Part shown: positions 11,160 through 21,491 of the stretch, one piece after another | Layout of the letters: each line of letters starts with the position of its first letter | How positions within the stretch are numbered: position 1 is the stretch's first letter | Source: Neckera pumila | Lineage: Eukaryota > Streptophyta > Bryopsida > Hypnales > Neckeraceae | Length of the DNA stretch: 64,000 nt | Assembly (NCBI GenBank): GCA_963969595.1 | Contig: OZ018416.1 | Span: 8,758,065-8,822,064 of the forward strand | Reading direction: 5' to 3' | The notes under the pieces: generated by a model | What the model was told of the DNA's origin: nothing | What the model saw: only the letters and a program-made list of their open reading frames with translations | Databases searched by the model: none | Made by a program: the position numbers and the translations under genes

Positions 11160-13095
11160 AATCAAATCATTGCAGTCAATTTGCTACAAAAACATTATTG
11201 ATAGCAGAAGAACGTCTCACACTCTTATGTACTTGACAGTATTTGATATTGAACCATTGTGGTTTCCAATAAAAAATGAACTAAATGTAAATAATCTAAA
11301 GGATACTTGTAGATGAAGATGACATTGTACATTTGCATTTACTATTAATGGTGGTAAATGCTCAGCGATGGTACCGGGTCTGAATCCAAGATCAGATCGG
11401 ACCATTATTGAGTAGCTAATTTTTTGAATGACATGTGGTGCACTAATCGCCATGAATACTTTTTAGCAAAATCTAGGCGGCACATTCAAGACAAAAACAA
11501 CATTGACAGCTATAGAGGCACCATAATTTCAAATTCAAATTAACTTTATAGTGGTGCATCTGTCTATAATAAACCTGAATGGTTTAGAATACTTCCACTC
11601 ATCCATTCCTCATTGGCAGTTTCATTTGAGTTGTAGGACTTTAGAGCATCATTTTTTTTGTCTTTAAGAAGGATTTGGGTTTGTATTGCATTTAGGAGCA
11701 CACTAGACATTTGATTTTGTAAACTTAGAAGATGTCCTAGTTGCATTGGGTAGTCAGAAGAAGAAGCAATACATACTAATTTGTTCACTCAGATATTCAA
11801 TGCCAAGAGCATTATTGCGATCCTTAATGAGATCAAGCAAAGTCCTGGCCACAATTAAGGAATACTCTTTTAGGAGAACCTGGAAAGCTTTAGAATTTGA
11901 GAGTCATTCATCAACAACGGAGGCAACCATCTTGGAAAGTGTTGAAGAAGATTTGAGTCCAACTCAAGAAGAAGTAAGTCAGTCATATCCATCTTGTTTT
12001 GGTTGTTTGAGATGTTGGTTGAATCTTCATTCATATTCAAGTTTTTGAATTCAATTCTCTTTAACTTTGTTTTCCATTTTATGTTGAGCTTCAAAACTAC
12101 CTGACTTAGAGAAATGGCTTAAAGGTTCATTATTGAATAATTATTGATGTTGCTTCTTGAACCTAATGAAGTAGGTGAGTCAAATTCTTTACAATTTTTG
12201 GAAACTTGCTTGTCTATATTGAGGTAGTAACACCTAATTGCAACTCTTGTCGATTGACAACACCTTAAACATAGCTTTAAATGAACACTTTGAAGTGGTA
12301 AAACTACCAGAATTTTTTGAGTGCAACCGGTGAGAGATGAGTTTTCTAAAGCAACCAATGAAAGTCTAGACAATTTGTAATTTAAAAGTGTCCATTCAAG
12401 GTCAATAGGCTATCCTATGTTTTCAACTTTAAAAATTTATAAAATATTACTAGTATCAAAAAATTATGAAACCACTTGGGGGGCATTATTGAAGAGTCAT
12501 GACTTCGTGAAGTTTTAGATGACTTCATCAAAAAAATTTGGTAATTTGATCTTTAAGGGACTGAAATTTAAAAATGTCTCGTCCAAGTGTTGTATACTAT
12601 CGTGAATGGACCCCAAGCCATACTAATAATGAATCAAATTAACAAAAAATTTAGAATCTCACATTAAACTTATATGACTCTCACCCATTCAAAACTAAGT
12701 TGCGGTGCTAGCACATTGTGACTGAGCACAAATAGCTAGGCCTACGAGAATAACGGGTTTTTGAAAATTCCCGTAGATGAAGTTGTCCAAGGGTGCACAT
12801 GGCGGTTTTAGATTTAAGGACCTTGACGCTAAATTTTTGGAGTACCTCCTGTCCTCCTCTAGTTTGATGAATGAATAGCACGTTTATATTAGAGTGACAA
12901 CTTGTAAGTATTGCGCCACACTCAAACAATCACTCATTAGATTGTGCGAATTTAGAATTGTAGACATTGTGTTTTAATTTTGCAAATTGTTAATTCTTCT
13001 AATCTTGAAGACAAACCGGCGCAAGAAATCGAAGAAGGGGTGCGGTACAACTTAGAGATGTCTTGTTAGGGAACCGTAACTCGTAGCAATGCAGC
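11160..13095. other. Spacer between the two decayed genes
   Basis: About 1.9 kb with overlapping short frames on both strands, for example plus strand 11746-12048 (Ser/Glu-rich) and minus strand 11788-11564. None carries a domain I recognise. Some could be worn upstream exons of the transposase gene, but nothing shows it. Confidence 0.4.
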
Positions 13096-13099
13096 GCAA

Positions 13100-13198
13100 A
13101 TGGCTGCACCTTATGTGAAGGCAAGAGGGAGTGGTGTAGATACAAATGCAGGTCCGCCGCAGCCCACTACAATTTTAAGTCCGGTGCGGCAAGCATTA
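13100..13198 (+). pseudogene. Candidate first exon of the ParB-like/methyltransferase gene
   Basis: ATG at 13100 opens 33 codons (MAAPYVKARGSGVDTNAG...) rich in Pro, Thr and Ala. They end exactly at a consensus donor GTAAGT (13199). The phase is 0, matching the next candidate exons at 15177 and 15341. Base composition is GC-richer than the flanks. Joining it to the gene needs a 2-kb intron, which is plausible but unproven. Confidence 0.35.
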
Positions 13199-13267
13199 GT
13201 AAGTCCAACTTATCATTTTGCCTTTTCTTAGAGCGGTTTAGAAGTTTGTCAATTCTCCTTTCCGTAC

Positions 13268-13713
13268 CAAAAGATTTTATTGTAGTCGTTTATACCGTTG
13301 CAGCTTTTGAGAGTATGGGCACCATGCCACCATCACAACTTTATTGTAACCCTAAAAAGTTAGCTCTGCAAATATGCTGTCAAGATGGTGGCGAATTTTT
13401 ATCCATTGAGGCTCTGTGTTAGGTTGCTGCAATCTGTGCAACTTGTGCAATTTTTGCATTTTGGATGTCTCCTTCAAAGTCCAAATTAGCTTATCCTCCC
13501 TCAAAAAACGTAAACAATGAATACTCCATACTTTGGAAAACAACATCATTTAATACATGCTGGAATTACTAGTGAATGCACGGATTTTAAACTTATCATA
13601 TTGTCATTTTTTGAACGCAGTAGACATGTGTGCGTGTGTAATTCTTCTTTTGATAACAAAAGACCTTTTTGTAGTTGTTTGCACAGTTGCAACTTTTGAG
13701 AGTATGGGCATTG
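13268..13713 (+). repeat. Direct repeat pair, about 55 bp
   Basis: The segment at 13268-13322 recurs at 13660-13713 with a few changes. Both include CTTTTGAGAGTATGGGCA and a TTGTAGT(C/T)GTTT stretch. The copies are about 390 bp apart in the same orientation, inside the proposed first intron of the methyltransferase-like gene. Confidence 0.6.
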
Positions 13714-14075
13714 AAGTATTAGTTTGTTGAGAATTGGTTTGATTTCGTTTGTTTGAGTGTTGGTTTTACAAAGATTAGAGAACGCCGGAAGTTGTTGCTG
13801 CCTTGGAGTTTTGTTTTATTATTTCAACTTTGTTGCATTAGGTTGAAATCAAGTAGAGCTTGATTCCAGCTTTAATTGGATCAATATAGTGAAAGAGGAG
13901 TGGAATCCTTGTTGGCTTGCTCTCGCACTGGGTTTTTTTCATTGATCGAGTTTGCTACATTTCTCTAAGCTATTTGAGGGTCCTTTTTCCATTATAATAA
14001 ATCTTCTTGGTTGTACGAGTAGCCAAGTGATGACCTTGTTATTGTTGTAGGAAACCAGTATTGTTCTAAAAAATT

Positions 14076-14142
14076 AGCTCTATATTGGTGATGCTGGAAG
14101 TCTTTCAATAACGAAGACCTCCAGCATCACCAACATAGAGCT
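14076..14142. repeat. 67-nt near-perfect hairpin
   Basis: Arms at about 14076-14104 and 14114-14142 are inverted copies with about two mismatches in 29 positions, sharing TTGGTGATGCTGGA. The loop is about 9 nt. It lies in the proposed long first intron of the methyltransferase-like gene. The short loop and tight stem could form a stable RNA hairpin. It is shorter than most plant miRNA precursors. Confidence 0.65.
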
Positions 14143-15176
14143 CAAAGAAATCATTAACTAATGAACAATATATTGATAATTAACCACATTGAATTCTAGA
14201 TGCACATTTTGAAACAAGTAACTGGATGCTAATTTTTGATTGAATGAACATGGATTGAGCAATTAGAACTTTGTTTATAAATTAGAAAGGTCTATTCCTC
14301 TTTCGATATCGAAAGATCAATTAGACATGGATATTGCTGCTCTGTTTCTACTAAATTTCATGGACATATAGAACTTTGAGAGTTCTTTAGCAAGCTAGGT
14401 TTTTATCTTTTGTTGCCAAAAGATGTTTTGATGCTTGTCCCTCATGCATCAAAATTTAAGTTTGTTTGAAAGTAGGAACCTTAGAAGAGACACTTTACCT
14501 TCAAAGGTCAAATGACCAGAAGATTTGATGAGGTTATTAGCAAACTGAAGAGAATCTAATATGCAACGCAAGTGGTTTTGTAATTTTTTGACACTCTAGT
14601 AATATTTTACAAACTGATGAAGTTGAAAATATTGGTTTGTGTGTTCACATTGAATGGAAACCTTTGAAGTACAAAATGTCTAAACTTTCATTAGTTGTTT
14701 CAAGAATCTCCTCACCTCTAATTGGTTGCACTCAAGCAGTTGTAATGGTTTTAAATCTTTGAAATAGTCATTCAAGGCCATTTTAAAGTTGTATTGAAAT
14801 AGAAAGTATTGCAACTAGATGATGCTAGAATACATATTATTGTTCATATTAGAGGTATGTGACAATCAAATGCCAAGTGAATGATGATTTGCTCATTGTT
14901 GAAATCTTTGACAATTTAAATATAGAGCTATTGGTCTTGCCTTGTCGAAGTCTTTCGGTACCAAAAGACTGTAGCCCCTAATTCTTTTAAATTACCAAAC
15001 CCTAAAACAATTTTGAGAATACTGGTAAAAGAGTGCCATCTATTTGACTAGTACTTTGTATTTTTTTAATATTTCATTTTTATTGATTGTAATTGGACTT
15101 GGGTACTTAAAATTCTTGCAAGAGTATTAAATTCTTCCACCATGACTGTCACTAAACACAAGATTTTGTCATGTAG

Positions 15177-15233
15177 ATCTCTACAACAAATGCAAATCAC
15201 AACGACATGGAAATTGTCCATTTGATCAATGAG
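15177..15233 (+). pseudogene. Candidate small exon of the methyltransferase-like gene
   Basis: A 57-bp open segment follows an acceptor (TCATGTAG) and precedes a donor (GTTAGC). It encodes ISTTNANHNDMEIVHLINE in phase 0. The next segment (15341-15409) is also phase 0. The low-complexity Asn/Thr character suits a linker region. Confidence 0.35.
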
Positions 15234-15521
15234 GTTAGCAAATCTCTCTTTAACCTTTGATTATTTTGTGTTGTGACCATGGCAATATAACATTGTATGA
15301 ACAATTAGTAATAATATGCTTGACTTGTATGTATGATTAGGGCACTGGAACTCAAGATCAAAGTTTTAATGCACCAATTGTTGCCAAAATCAATGACCGG
15401 GGCTTGCCAGTAAGCCTCAATGACTTGTTGTTGAAGTTATTGATTTGTATTAGGAGAAATTTCATTTTCATTTTTATTTTTTTTTATATATGTCTCTTAG
15501 TGATAGTGATTTTGTTTGTAG

Positions 15522-16182
15522 GAACCTTGTACACCGAGTGGGTCTCAGTTGCAAGGCCAAAATCAATTAGGCAGCATAAATAGTGCGGAGACTAAGCAAC
15601 CAGAAATGGGAGGCGATGATGAAGATGTAGTCCTTGGAAGAAGATAAGGATAATGCTGCAACAATGTTTGAGCATGACATTTGTCTAGAACAGAAGGTTA
15701 ATTTAGTAGGGACCATCAATAGTTTACGTTTGAAGCCCCACCATTTGGCGAGGCTCCAAATCCCATTGTGTCGGCTTGTTCCCATGCCTATAGTTAGGCC
15801 CACTCTTACATGTGATCTAACAAAATTAGAGCAAGAGTTTTTCTATGGCTATAGGGAAGGTGCTTGCATTTTTTACGTATCCACTACAAATGAGGCTGAT
15901 GAGTCTATGGAAGTGTCAGAGCAAGATTCCAGTAAATTGGGGGATAAATGGGAGGAAGAGAACAAGAAATTTTTTGCTACTTTGCAGAAGGTGGCCAGCT
16001 CCGACATTTGAAGAATTCCAAATTCTTTATTTGTGACGGTAACCACCATCACAAAGCTTGGATGAATCATATTGCAAAGCAACATCATGCAGAAGAAGAT
16101 TGGCACATTTCGGTAGATTGCATTGTCTTGGAAACAAAAGGCAGGATTGGGCTGTCATGCAATCCATGCATGACATTAACAA
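15522..16182 (+). pseudogene. Exon with ParB-like motif
   Basis: The exon opens after TTTGTAG and ends at a donor inside AACAAGTGAG. It reads EPCTPSGSQLQGQNQLG, then after a frameshift DNAATMFEHDICLEQKVN and PTLTCDLTKLEQEFFYGYRE. After a second frameshift comes KFFICDGNHHHKAWMNHI, with WHISVDCIVLETKG next. 'DGNHR..A' followed by a short strand is the signature of ParB/Srx-fold domains, which in bacteria bind DNA or cut it. Here the usual Arg is His. A third slip precedes VMQSMHDINK, which joins in phase to QTEDFH in the next exon. The domain call is by motif and is moderate. Confidence 0.5.
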
Positions 16183-16272
16183 GTGAGAATTTATTCCTTT
16201 GTGTTGCAAATTGAATCGTTGGTCATTCTTTTATATGTATCAATCTAACATACATTCTTATTGGCTTGTCAG

Positions 16273-17484
16273 ACAAACAGAGGATTTCCATATAAAAACA
16301 AATTTGGTACATACTTTGTATCAAATCCAGAAGTACGGAAGTTTGGAAGTTGACAAATTCAATGAAATCCTCAGTGCATCAAATTTCCAAAAGTGCCAAC
16401 AAATTTTGAAAAATACTTGGTACTCAATGCCATTGGAAGTGTTTACAGCTTTTATTTTTAGGGTATGTATTTAAGTATTCATCAAGCTCCACTTGTTTTG
16501 TTTTTCTGTTTATGTATTTTTGTAAAAACAAGAGTTGATGTATTTTAATTGAACAACTTAATGTGCAGCATGAAATTGGAATTGCAGCAAATGCTGTTGT
16601 TCGCATTTATCATGAGAATACTCTTGAGGCTAACATTATTGCGGAGGATATTGCAACAGCAATGCGGAAAGGTGCAAAAGACAAAACTACCAAGATGTAC
16701 TCAAAACTTGCGAAAATGGTGATAGTTGCAAATCCATCTTTCACTCCCAAGTGGCTTGCTGAGGTGAATAACAAGTGCGATTTATTTATCCTGAAAAATA
16801 TATTCTTCATATTTAATAATCTTGGCAAAATTATTTTACCTCTAACATTTGTTTTTAGTGATTAGATTGGAAGGCATTGGAGTTTAAATGCGGATCCGGA
16901 ATTGACGCTTGACAAGCTTCAGCTTCTTGCAAACTCCAATGCTGAGTCCATTTACAAGGTTTGTTGGCTCAAGTGGTGGAATTCTTCCCCTCCAACAAGG
17001 GAGGCTCGCCGGTTTCCACCTAGACCTGTGAATGAAGACTGACTGATGTCTTTCTTTCACAAAGTTGTGTGGTATGCAAGGGTGAGTGCATGTGGTCATT
17101 ATCTTTTTTATTTAATTGCTCTGTGTATAAAATGGCTACAATTTGTCAGTCGGCCATTTGTTTTAGGATTCAACGTTGACTAAAGTTACATTTGCTTATT
17201 GAATTCATTCAAAGTGTCATTTCAATTCTTTGTGGTTATTTGTGCAGATTGAGGAGAGTGCTCGAGAATCCTTTGAGCTCATTGTGAACAAAGATAACAT
17301 ACCTATGGACATGAACTCAGCACTTGAGCCGGAGACCATATCTGAGTATGTGGAGAATTGGAGAATGAAGGTGTGGGACTGTGCTTTTCATGGTGATTAG
17401 TCGGGGAAGGGACACTTCAAGCGCTCAGATTCTTTCAAGAATTATGATGGTTCATCTCTTATTGTAAAGCCGTGTTGTCTACAT
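16273..17484 (+). pseudogene. Middle exons of the methyltransferase-like gene (helical, unassigned)
   Basis: Four exons (16273-16462, 16569-16763, 16866-17081, 17248-17484) encode a predicted helical region: QTEDFHIKTNLVHTLYQ, HEIGIAANAVVRIYHENT, MRKGAKDKTTKMYSKLAK, IEESARESFELIVNKD. Borders are clean GT-AG. Stops at 17040 (after VNED) and 17398 (after FHGD) fall where Trp codons would fit. In bacterial ParB-like proteins a helical DNA-binding region follows the ParB core, which suits this position. I recognise no named domain. Confidence 0.5.
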
Positions 17485-17579
17485 GTAATGATGCATTCTT
17501 TTTTTAATTCATTTTTCAATTTATTTTGCACTTTCCTATTAAATTTGCATTTATATACTTAAAACATATTTTATTGCAG

Positions 17580-18294
17580 ATATTTCAAGTTGGAGTTGTT
17601 TCCTAAGAGAGCTATTGCAAAATCCGATCTTCCTCCTTTTTTGAGGTCATGGTTAGATCCATGGTTTGATGACTATATGTTCAGCACCGCACAGTTGAAG
17701 ACATGGCCCTCAGTGCATCTTAATGGATGCGTATGGTATTTGGAATGTATTTCAACATTTACACCAACCACTGAGGTTCTTCTAAGGCAAACCATTGAAG
17801 AATTTGGGGTAGTAGACGGAGTTGTAAGGGCCTTTGCAAGCTTGCAAGACGAGGCAAAGGACAAGGCCATGGCAAAACGGGTTGAAGTTGAAAAGAAGAT
17901 GGAACAACGTCTGAAAGAAAAAGTAGAGAAGGCAGTTTAAAGAAATGTCCAAAAAAAAGAACGTGCAGCTTTGAAGGCTATTGAGAAGGTCGCGGTGAAA
18001 GGCAAGCTATCAATTGCCAATGTAGAGAGTCATGGTGGTGGTGGTGCATCTTCAAAGCTTGATGACGACCCTCAGGTTGTTGTCACCTCCACAGTGGGTA
18101 CTAAACAACCGTCTTTGTATATATCGCTCACGGAAGAGAAGAATACTCATGGACCTCTACCAATTCAGTTAGAGGATAATGATATGATTTGTTCAGAAAA
18201 GTTAATACTCAACTCATCGGTGGCTAAGTTACTTGGTAGTGATGATGGTCCATTGACTCAAGAGTATACCGACATGGTTGCATTCATTGGGAAA
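17580..18294 (+). pseudogene. Exon with Trp-rich and charged coiled-coil region
   Basis: It reads FPKRAIAKSDLPPFLRSWLD, PWFDDYMFSTAQLKTWPSVH, then a Lys/Glu-rich helix (DEAKDKAMAKRVEVEKKMEQ) that likely forms a coiled coil. A stop at 17938-17940 interrupts the helix, and reading continues in the same frame (RNVQKKERAALKAIEKVAVK). A Gly- and Ser-rich linker and an acidic stretch follow. The exon ends at GTGAGT after FIGK. It is an interdomain linker before the methyltransferase core. Confidence 0.55.
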
Positions 18295-18393
18295 GTGAGT
18301 CCTTCAACATTCAGCTTCATTTTTCTTTGTTCTTTTTAGTTCAACTGATTGTCAAGGCTTATTCAAGAATTGACATAAAACTTTATTTTTCAG

Positions 18394-18741
18394 CATGCAT
18401 CAAAGAGGACTTGTTTATTCCAAGGCCAGGTCAACAAGCATCCCGGTTTTGACCTTATCATTGTGGACATGCCGGAGGGGTTGCCGGTCCTTGGTGTGAG
18501 TCATCCAGATTCAAAAATACCCACTTAGAACGTATTACCAGAGGGTTGGTTGGAAGTTGTGTTTGATTTGATGGACAATCATCTTCATGACGACAGGGCA
18601 TTCATTGTTATACATCCTCACAGTGCCTCAGCAAAGAGGAGCATTCTAGAGCTCTGTCAAGTGAATGCAGTGAAGATCTGAAAGGAGTGGTGGGGGATAA
18701 ATTGCCTCAACTTATCTTCTATGGTTACTTCTTCAAGATTG
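18394..18741 (+). pseudogene. Exon with methyltransferase motif IV-like region
   Basis: After TTTTTCAG the exon reads CLFQGQVNKHPGFDLIIVDM and PEGLPVLGVSHPDS. The hydrophobic strand ending in D-M-P-E-G sits where beta-class enzymes have the catalytic (D/N/S)-P-P-(Y/F/W). The second Pro is there, but the pattern is not canonical. After a stop (18526-18528), WLEVVFDLMDNHLHDDRAFI and VIHPHSAS match the helix and strand that normally follow. A frameshift near 18655 leads into SEDLKGVVGDKLPQLIFYGY. Confidence 0.5.
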
Positions 18742-18819
18742 GTATGATTATTTTTTCTTATAGGATGTACTTTTGAAAAGTTGTAATTCTTGAATTCTTG
18801 ATTAATTTGCTTCTAACAC

Positions 18820-20514
18820 TTAACCCCTAAAGGACCAAAGGAGTGTCTAGATTTCCAAAATTGTAAGGATCTATTATAAAATACAACTTAGAAGAATATT
18901 TTATGATGACTCTCAAACAATAGTTGTAAAATACGACTAGATCAACAAAAATACATACCAATATGTTTCAATAAAATTTGAAGCCAGAAATTGGAAATTC
19001 CATCTAAAAGCAATTGTGGGTTGAATAAATATGATTTTTAAAAGATTTTTTTCCTATATGTTTAAAATATTGAGTTCTGGTTATAGTATTTTTTGAAGAT
19101 TTTTATTTGATTCTTTTATTCAAGTCATTTTTGAAGGGTCATTTTTAGAACTGAAAAAGTTACTTTTTGAGGCTAGACCTCCCAATACCTTTTGAATTAT
19201 AGAATGTTTTGTAGATAAGCTTTGGTCGTCAAATTATATTTAAACAAAACCCAAGGCTAATAGTAAAGTTCGTTCCAAGGGAGACGGTCAAGTAGGAAAT
19301 CTATGCTAAATGGAGTAATATCTAAAATAGATAACACAATTCCAAAATAGGAAACCATGACCCAATTTGGAAAATTAGTAGCCACTCAATCTACAACAAC
19401 ATTGCATAATCCACTCATACATAGTTTGACTAACACCATCATACTCCATTCTCAAATAATTCCATAAACACATGTGCACATTAAATCATTCATTAAATCA
19501 TACACAATAAAACACTCAATTTGGCTTGAACATGTTTCTTATTTCCGAATTGGTGAATACATCACCATTTTACAATTTTAGTTTCAACTTGCAATTTACA
19601 CTCAACTATTAGGATTCCACATTCCTTATTCCACTTCATTTCCACATCACCAATTAGGATATTACATTCCAACTTCCACTGTTCTTCACACATACAGTCA
19701 CACTTCATCATCCAATGATCCAATCAAAACTCCAACACTTAATCACATCATTTTCACCAACTCCTGAAATATTTCTCCAACTTGGAATACTTATAATTCC
19801 ACAGTTAGACATACATACACAACTCCATCTCATCAAACTCCAAAGACTCACTCACATGCACACACACAAAACAACAAATCAAATACACAGCACAACCTGG
19901 CTAGGACTCGCAGTGGACACTCTTCAACACTAGGTGCCTTCCAAATCGAGAGAGACCATCTAATAGGGACCAAAGAACAGTTAATTAACCACAACAGAAA
20001 ACTACCAAATCGGAACACAAAACATAACTTCCATTAGACTCCAACTAGGACACAAATACCCTTATCCTCTTGACTTGGAATATTGCCACATCACTCCAAT
20101 TTTGGAAATTTACTTAACCAGTACTTAACTTCCAACTTGGCTCATTCCAAACACAATTTGACACGTACTCCTATTTGGATTAGACATCTCAGAAACTAAC
20201 TCCAAAAATCACATTCCAAATTGACAAAAATACATATAAAATCACCAAATTGAATACAAACACACCAAAAAACATACAAATCACTCTCAAAACCAACAAA
20301 CAAATCACAAAAAAGCCTTAAAAAACAATTCTAATAGTTCATCTACATGCTTGCAAAGTAAAATCTTCATAACCTGAACCGTGTTAATGTTAAAGAACTA
20401 ATATACGAATCTTCAATCAAAATTGATGGATGAAAAAACGCATTTCGGTGATTTAGGATGTGTTTTCGTTCATTCATTGTTCAAAATCTGCACTCATGGT
20501 CCTTTAGGGGTTAA
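18820..20514. mobile_element. Divergent 1.7-kb TTAA/CCCC TIR element inside an intron
   Basis: The ends TTAACCCCTAAAGGACCAAA and TGGTCCTTTAGGGGTTAA are perfect family termini, but the interior does not resemble the common 0.9-kb copies. It is A/C-rich in its second half, with many words like CCAACTTGG and CACACAC. It sits wholly inside the intron between 18742 and 20533. Ordinary splicing could remove it, so it need not have been what killed the gene. It encodes no transposase that I can see. Confidence 0.75.
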
Positions 20515-20533
20515 TGATTACAAATCCTTACAG

Positions 20534-21128
20534 ACCAAACGTTTTGGAGTCACTCTTCTTGTTCGGGACTTGGAGGGTTGTCCACCGTCAAAGTTCAACT
20601 TTCGAGACATTCCAGACCTTGAATCCCGATGTTTTGATGTTGTTGATGATGAGTTTTTATATAATTTTACAATGAAGGGTGATCTATTGATGAATGGAAA
20701 GGTTCCATGGCGTGGGGGGCAACAAAAAAATCAAATTTTCATGCATATGTTGATCAATTCTTGCACTATACATGGGGACTTTGTTTTGGATGCCACTGCT
20801 ATGACCGGTCAGTGAATATTTTTATTTATGTTCTACTGTATTTTGTTGCACTGTAATTTCTTTTATATGTGTTCAATGTTAAAACTCTCTAGTAAAAATT
20901 CATTAGCAAGGGCTTTGATTTTTGCATGCCAATCAATGGGAAGACACATTGTTGCCCTCAAAAAAGACAAAGCAATCTTTGATGCACTTCTAGCTCCATT
21001 GATCCGCCATTCATTGAAACTTGTTGCACCGAAACCTACTGCAACTACCGAAGTTGTGGAATTGACCTCTGATGACCTAGATGAAGAATTGTGTGACATT
21101 GTGCCAAAGAAGAAAAAATCCCGTTTTA
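20534..21128 (+). pseudogene. Exons with methyltransferase motif I-like region
   Basis: Exon 20534-20807 reads TKRFGVTLLVRDLEGCPPSK, FNFRDIPDLESRCFDVVDDE and ends in DFVLDATAMT. Exon 20907-21128 continues ALIFACQSMGRHIVALKKDK, AIFDALLAPLIRHS and a basic tail (KKKKSRFS). Beta-class enzymes have D-x-x-(A/F)-G-(T/S)-G here, followed by A..GR..(I/V)..(E/D). The SAM-binding Gly (DATA-M-TG) is changed to Met, and the usual acidic residue after VAL is Lys. An intron interrupts motif I itself, which no bacterial source would have. Confidence 0.55.
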
Positions 21129-21228
21129 GTAAGTAAGTCACCCTTGTAAGTATTGTGTTTCATTCATTCTTTAAGTTTGGTCCTTGACTATTTTCTAATA
21201 CGAAATGTGTGGCTTATTAGATTTGTAG

Positions 21229-21491
21229 GTTCCAACCTTATAACAACACGACCCTTGTTTTGTAACCCGGCATTCTTCCAAAGCCCATAGAAGACTGTTG
21301 ATTTGCCAATGTATTTGTCAATAGATATGGCAAATGCACACATCCAAGGCGGTTCTAGGCCTTCACGGCAGAAGCTTATTACCATGGATCCTCGTGTTTT
21401 AGACTTTATTGATGTAGAAGCAGCAAAGTCAAATGGTAATTCTATGATAGGCTCCTTGAGCAGCTTGGAGTCTTTTGAGGATTCACCTTGA
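21229..21491 (+). pseudogene. Last exon of the methyltransferase-like gene
   Basis: It starts after GATTTGTAG and completes the split codon from the previous exon (A|GT). It reads SNLITTRPLFCNPAFFQSP, then a TAG (21288-21290) in a position that suits Trp, then KTVDLPMYLSIDMANAHIQG and on to a natural stop at 21489-21491. No domain is recognised. Confidence 0.5.

Larger units (their letters stand above)
15341..21491 (+). pseudogene. Decayed multi-exon gene: ParB-like domain plus beta-class DNA amino-methyltransferase domain
   Basis: Exons read by eye: 15341-15409, 15522-16182, 16273-16462, 16569-16763, 16866-17081, 17248-17484, 17580-18294, 18394-18741, 20534-20807, 20907-21128 and 21229-21491. 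Nearly all have GT-AG borders and most junctions keep phase. The product would be about 1000 residues. It has a ParB-like core (FFICDGNHHHKAW), a Lys/Glu-rich middle, a motif-IV-like FDLIIVDMPEG, and after that a motif-I-like VLDATAMTG with SMGRHIVALKKD. Motif IV before motif I is the beta-class order of DNA N4-cytosine/N6-adenine methyltransferases, and ParB-like plus N6/N4-methylase fusions are known in bacteria and phages. The gene is dead: frameshifts near 15640, 16010, 16155 and 18655, and stops at 17040, 17398, 17938, 18526 and 21288. Two joins (17484/17580 and 18741/20534) are off by a base or two. Origin (host gene, TE cargo or transfer) is unknown. Confidence 0.6.
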
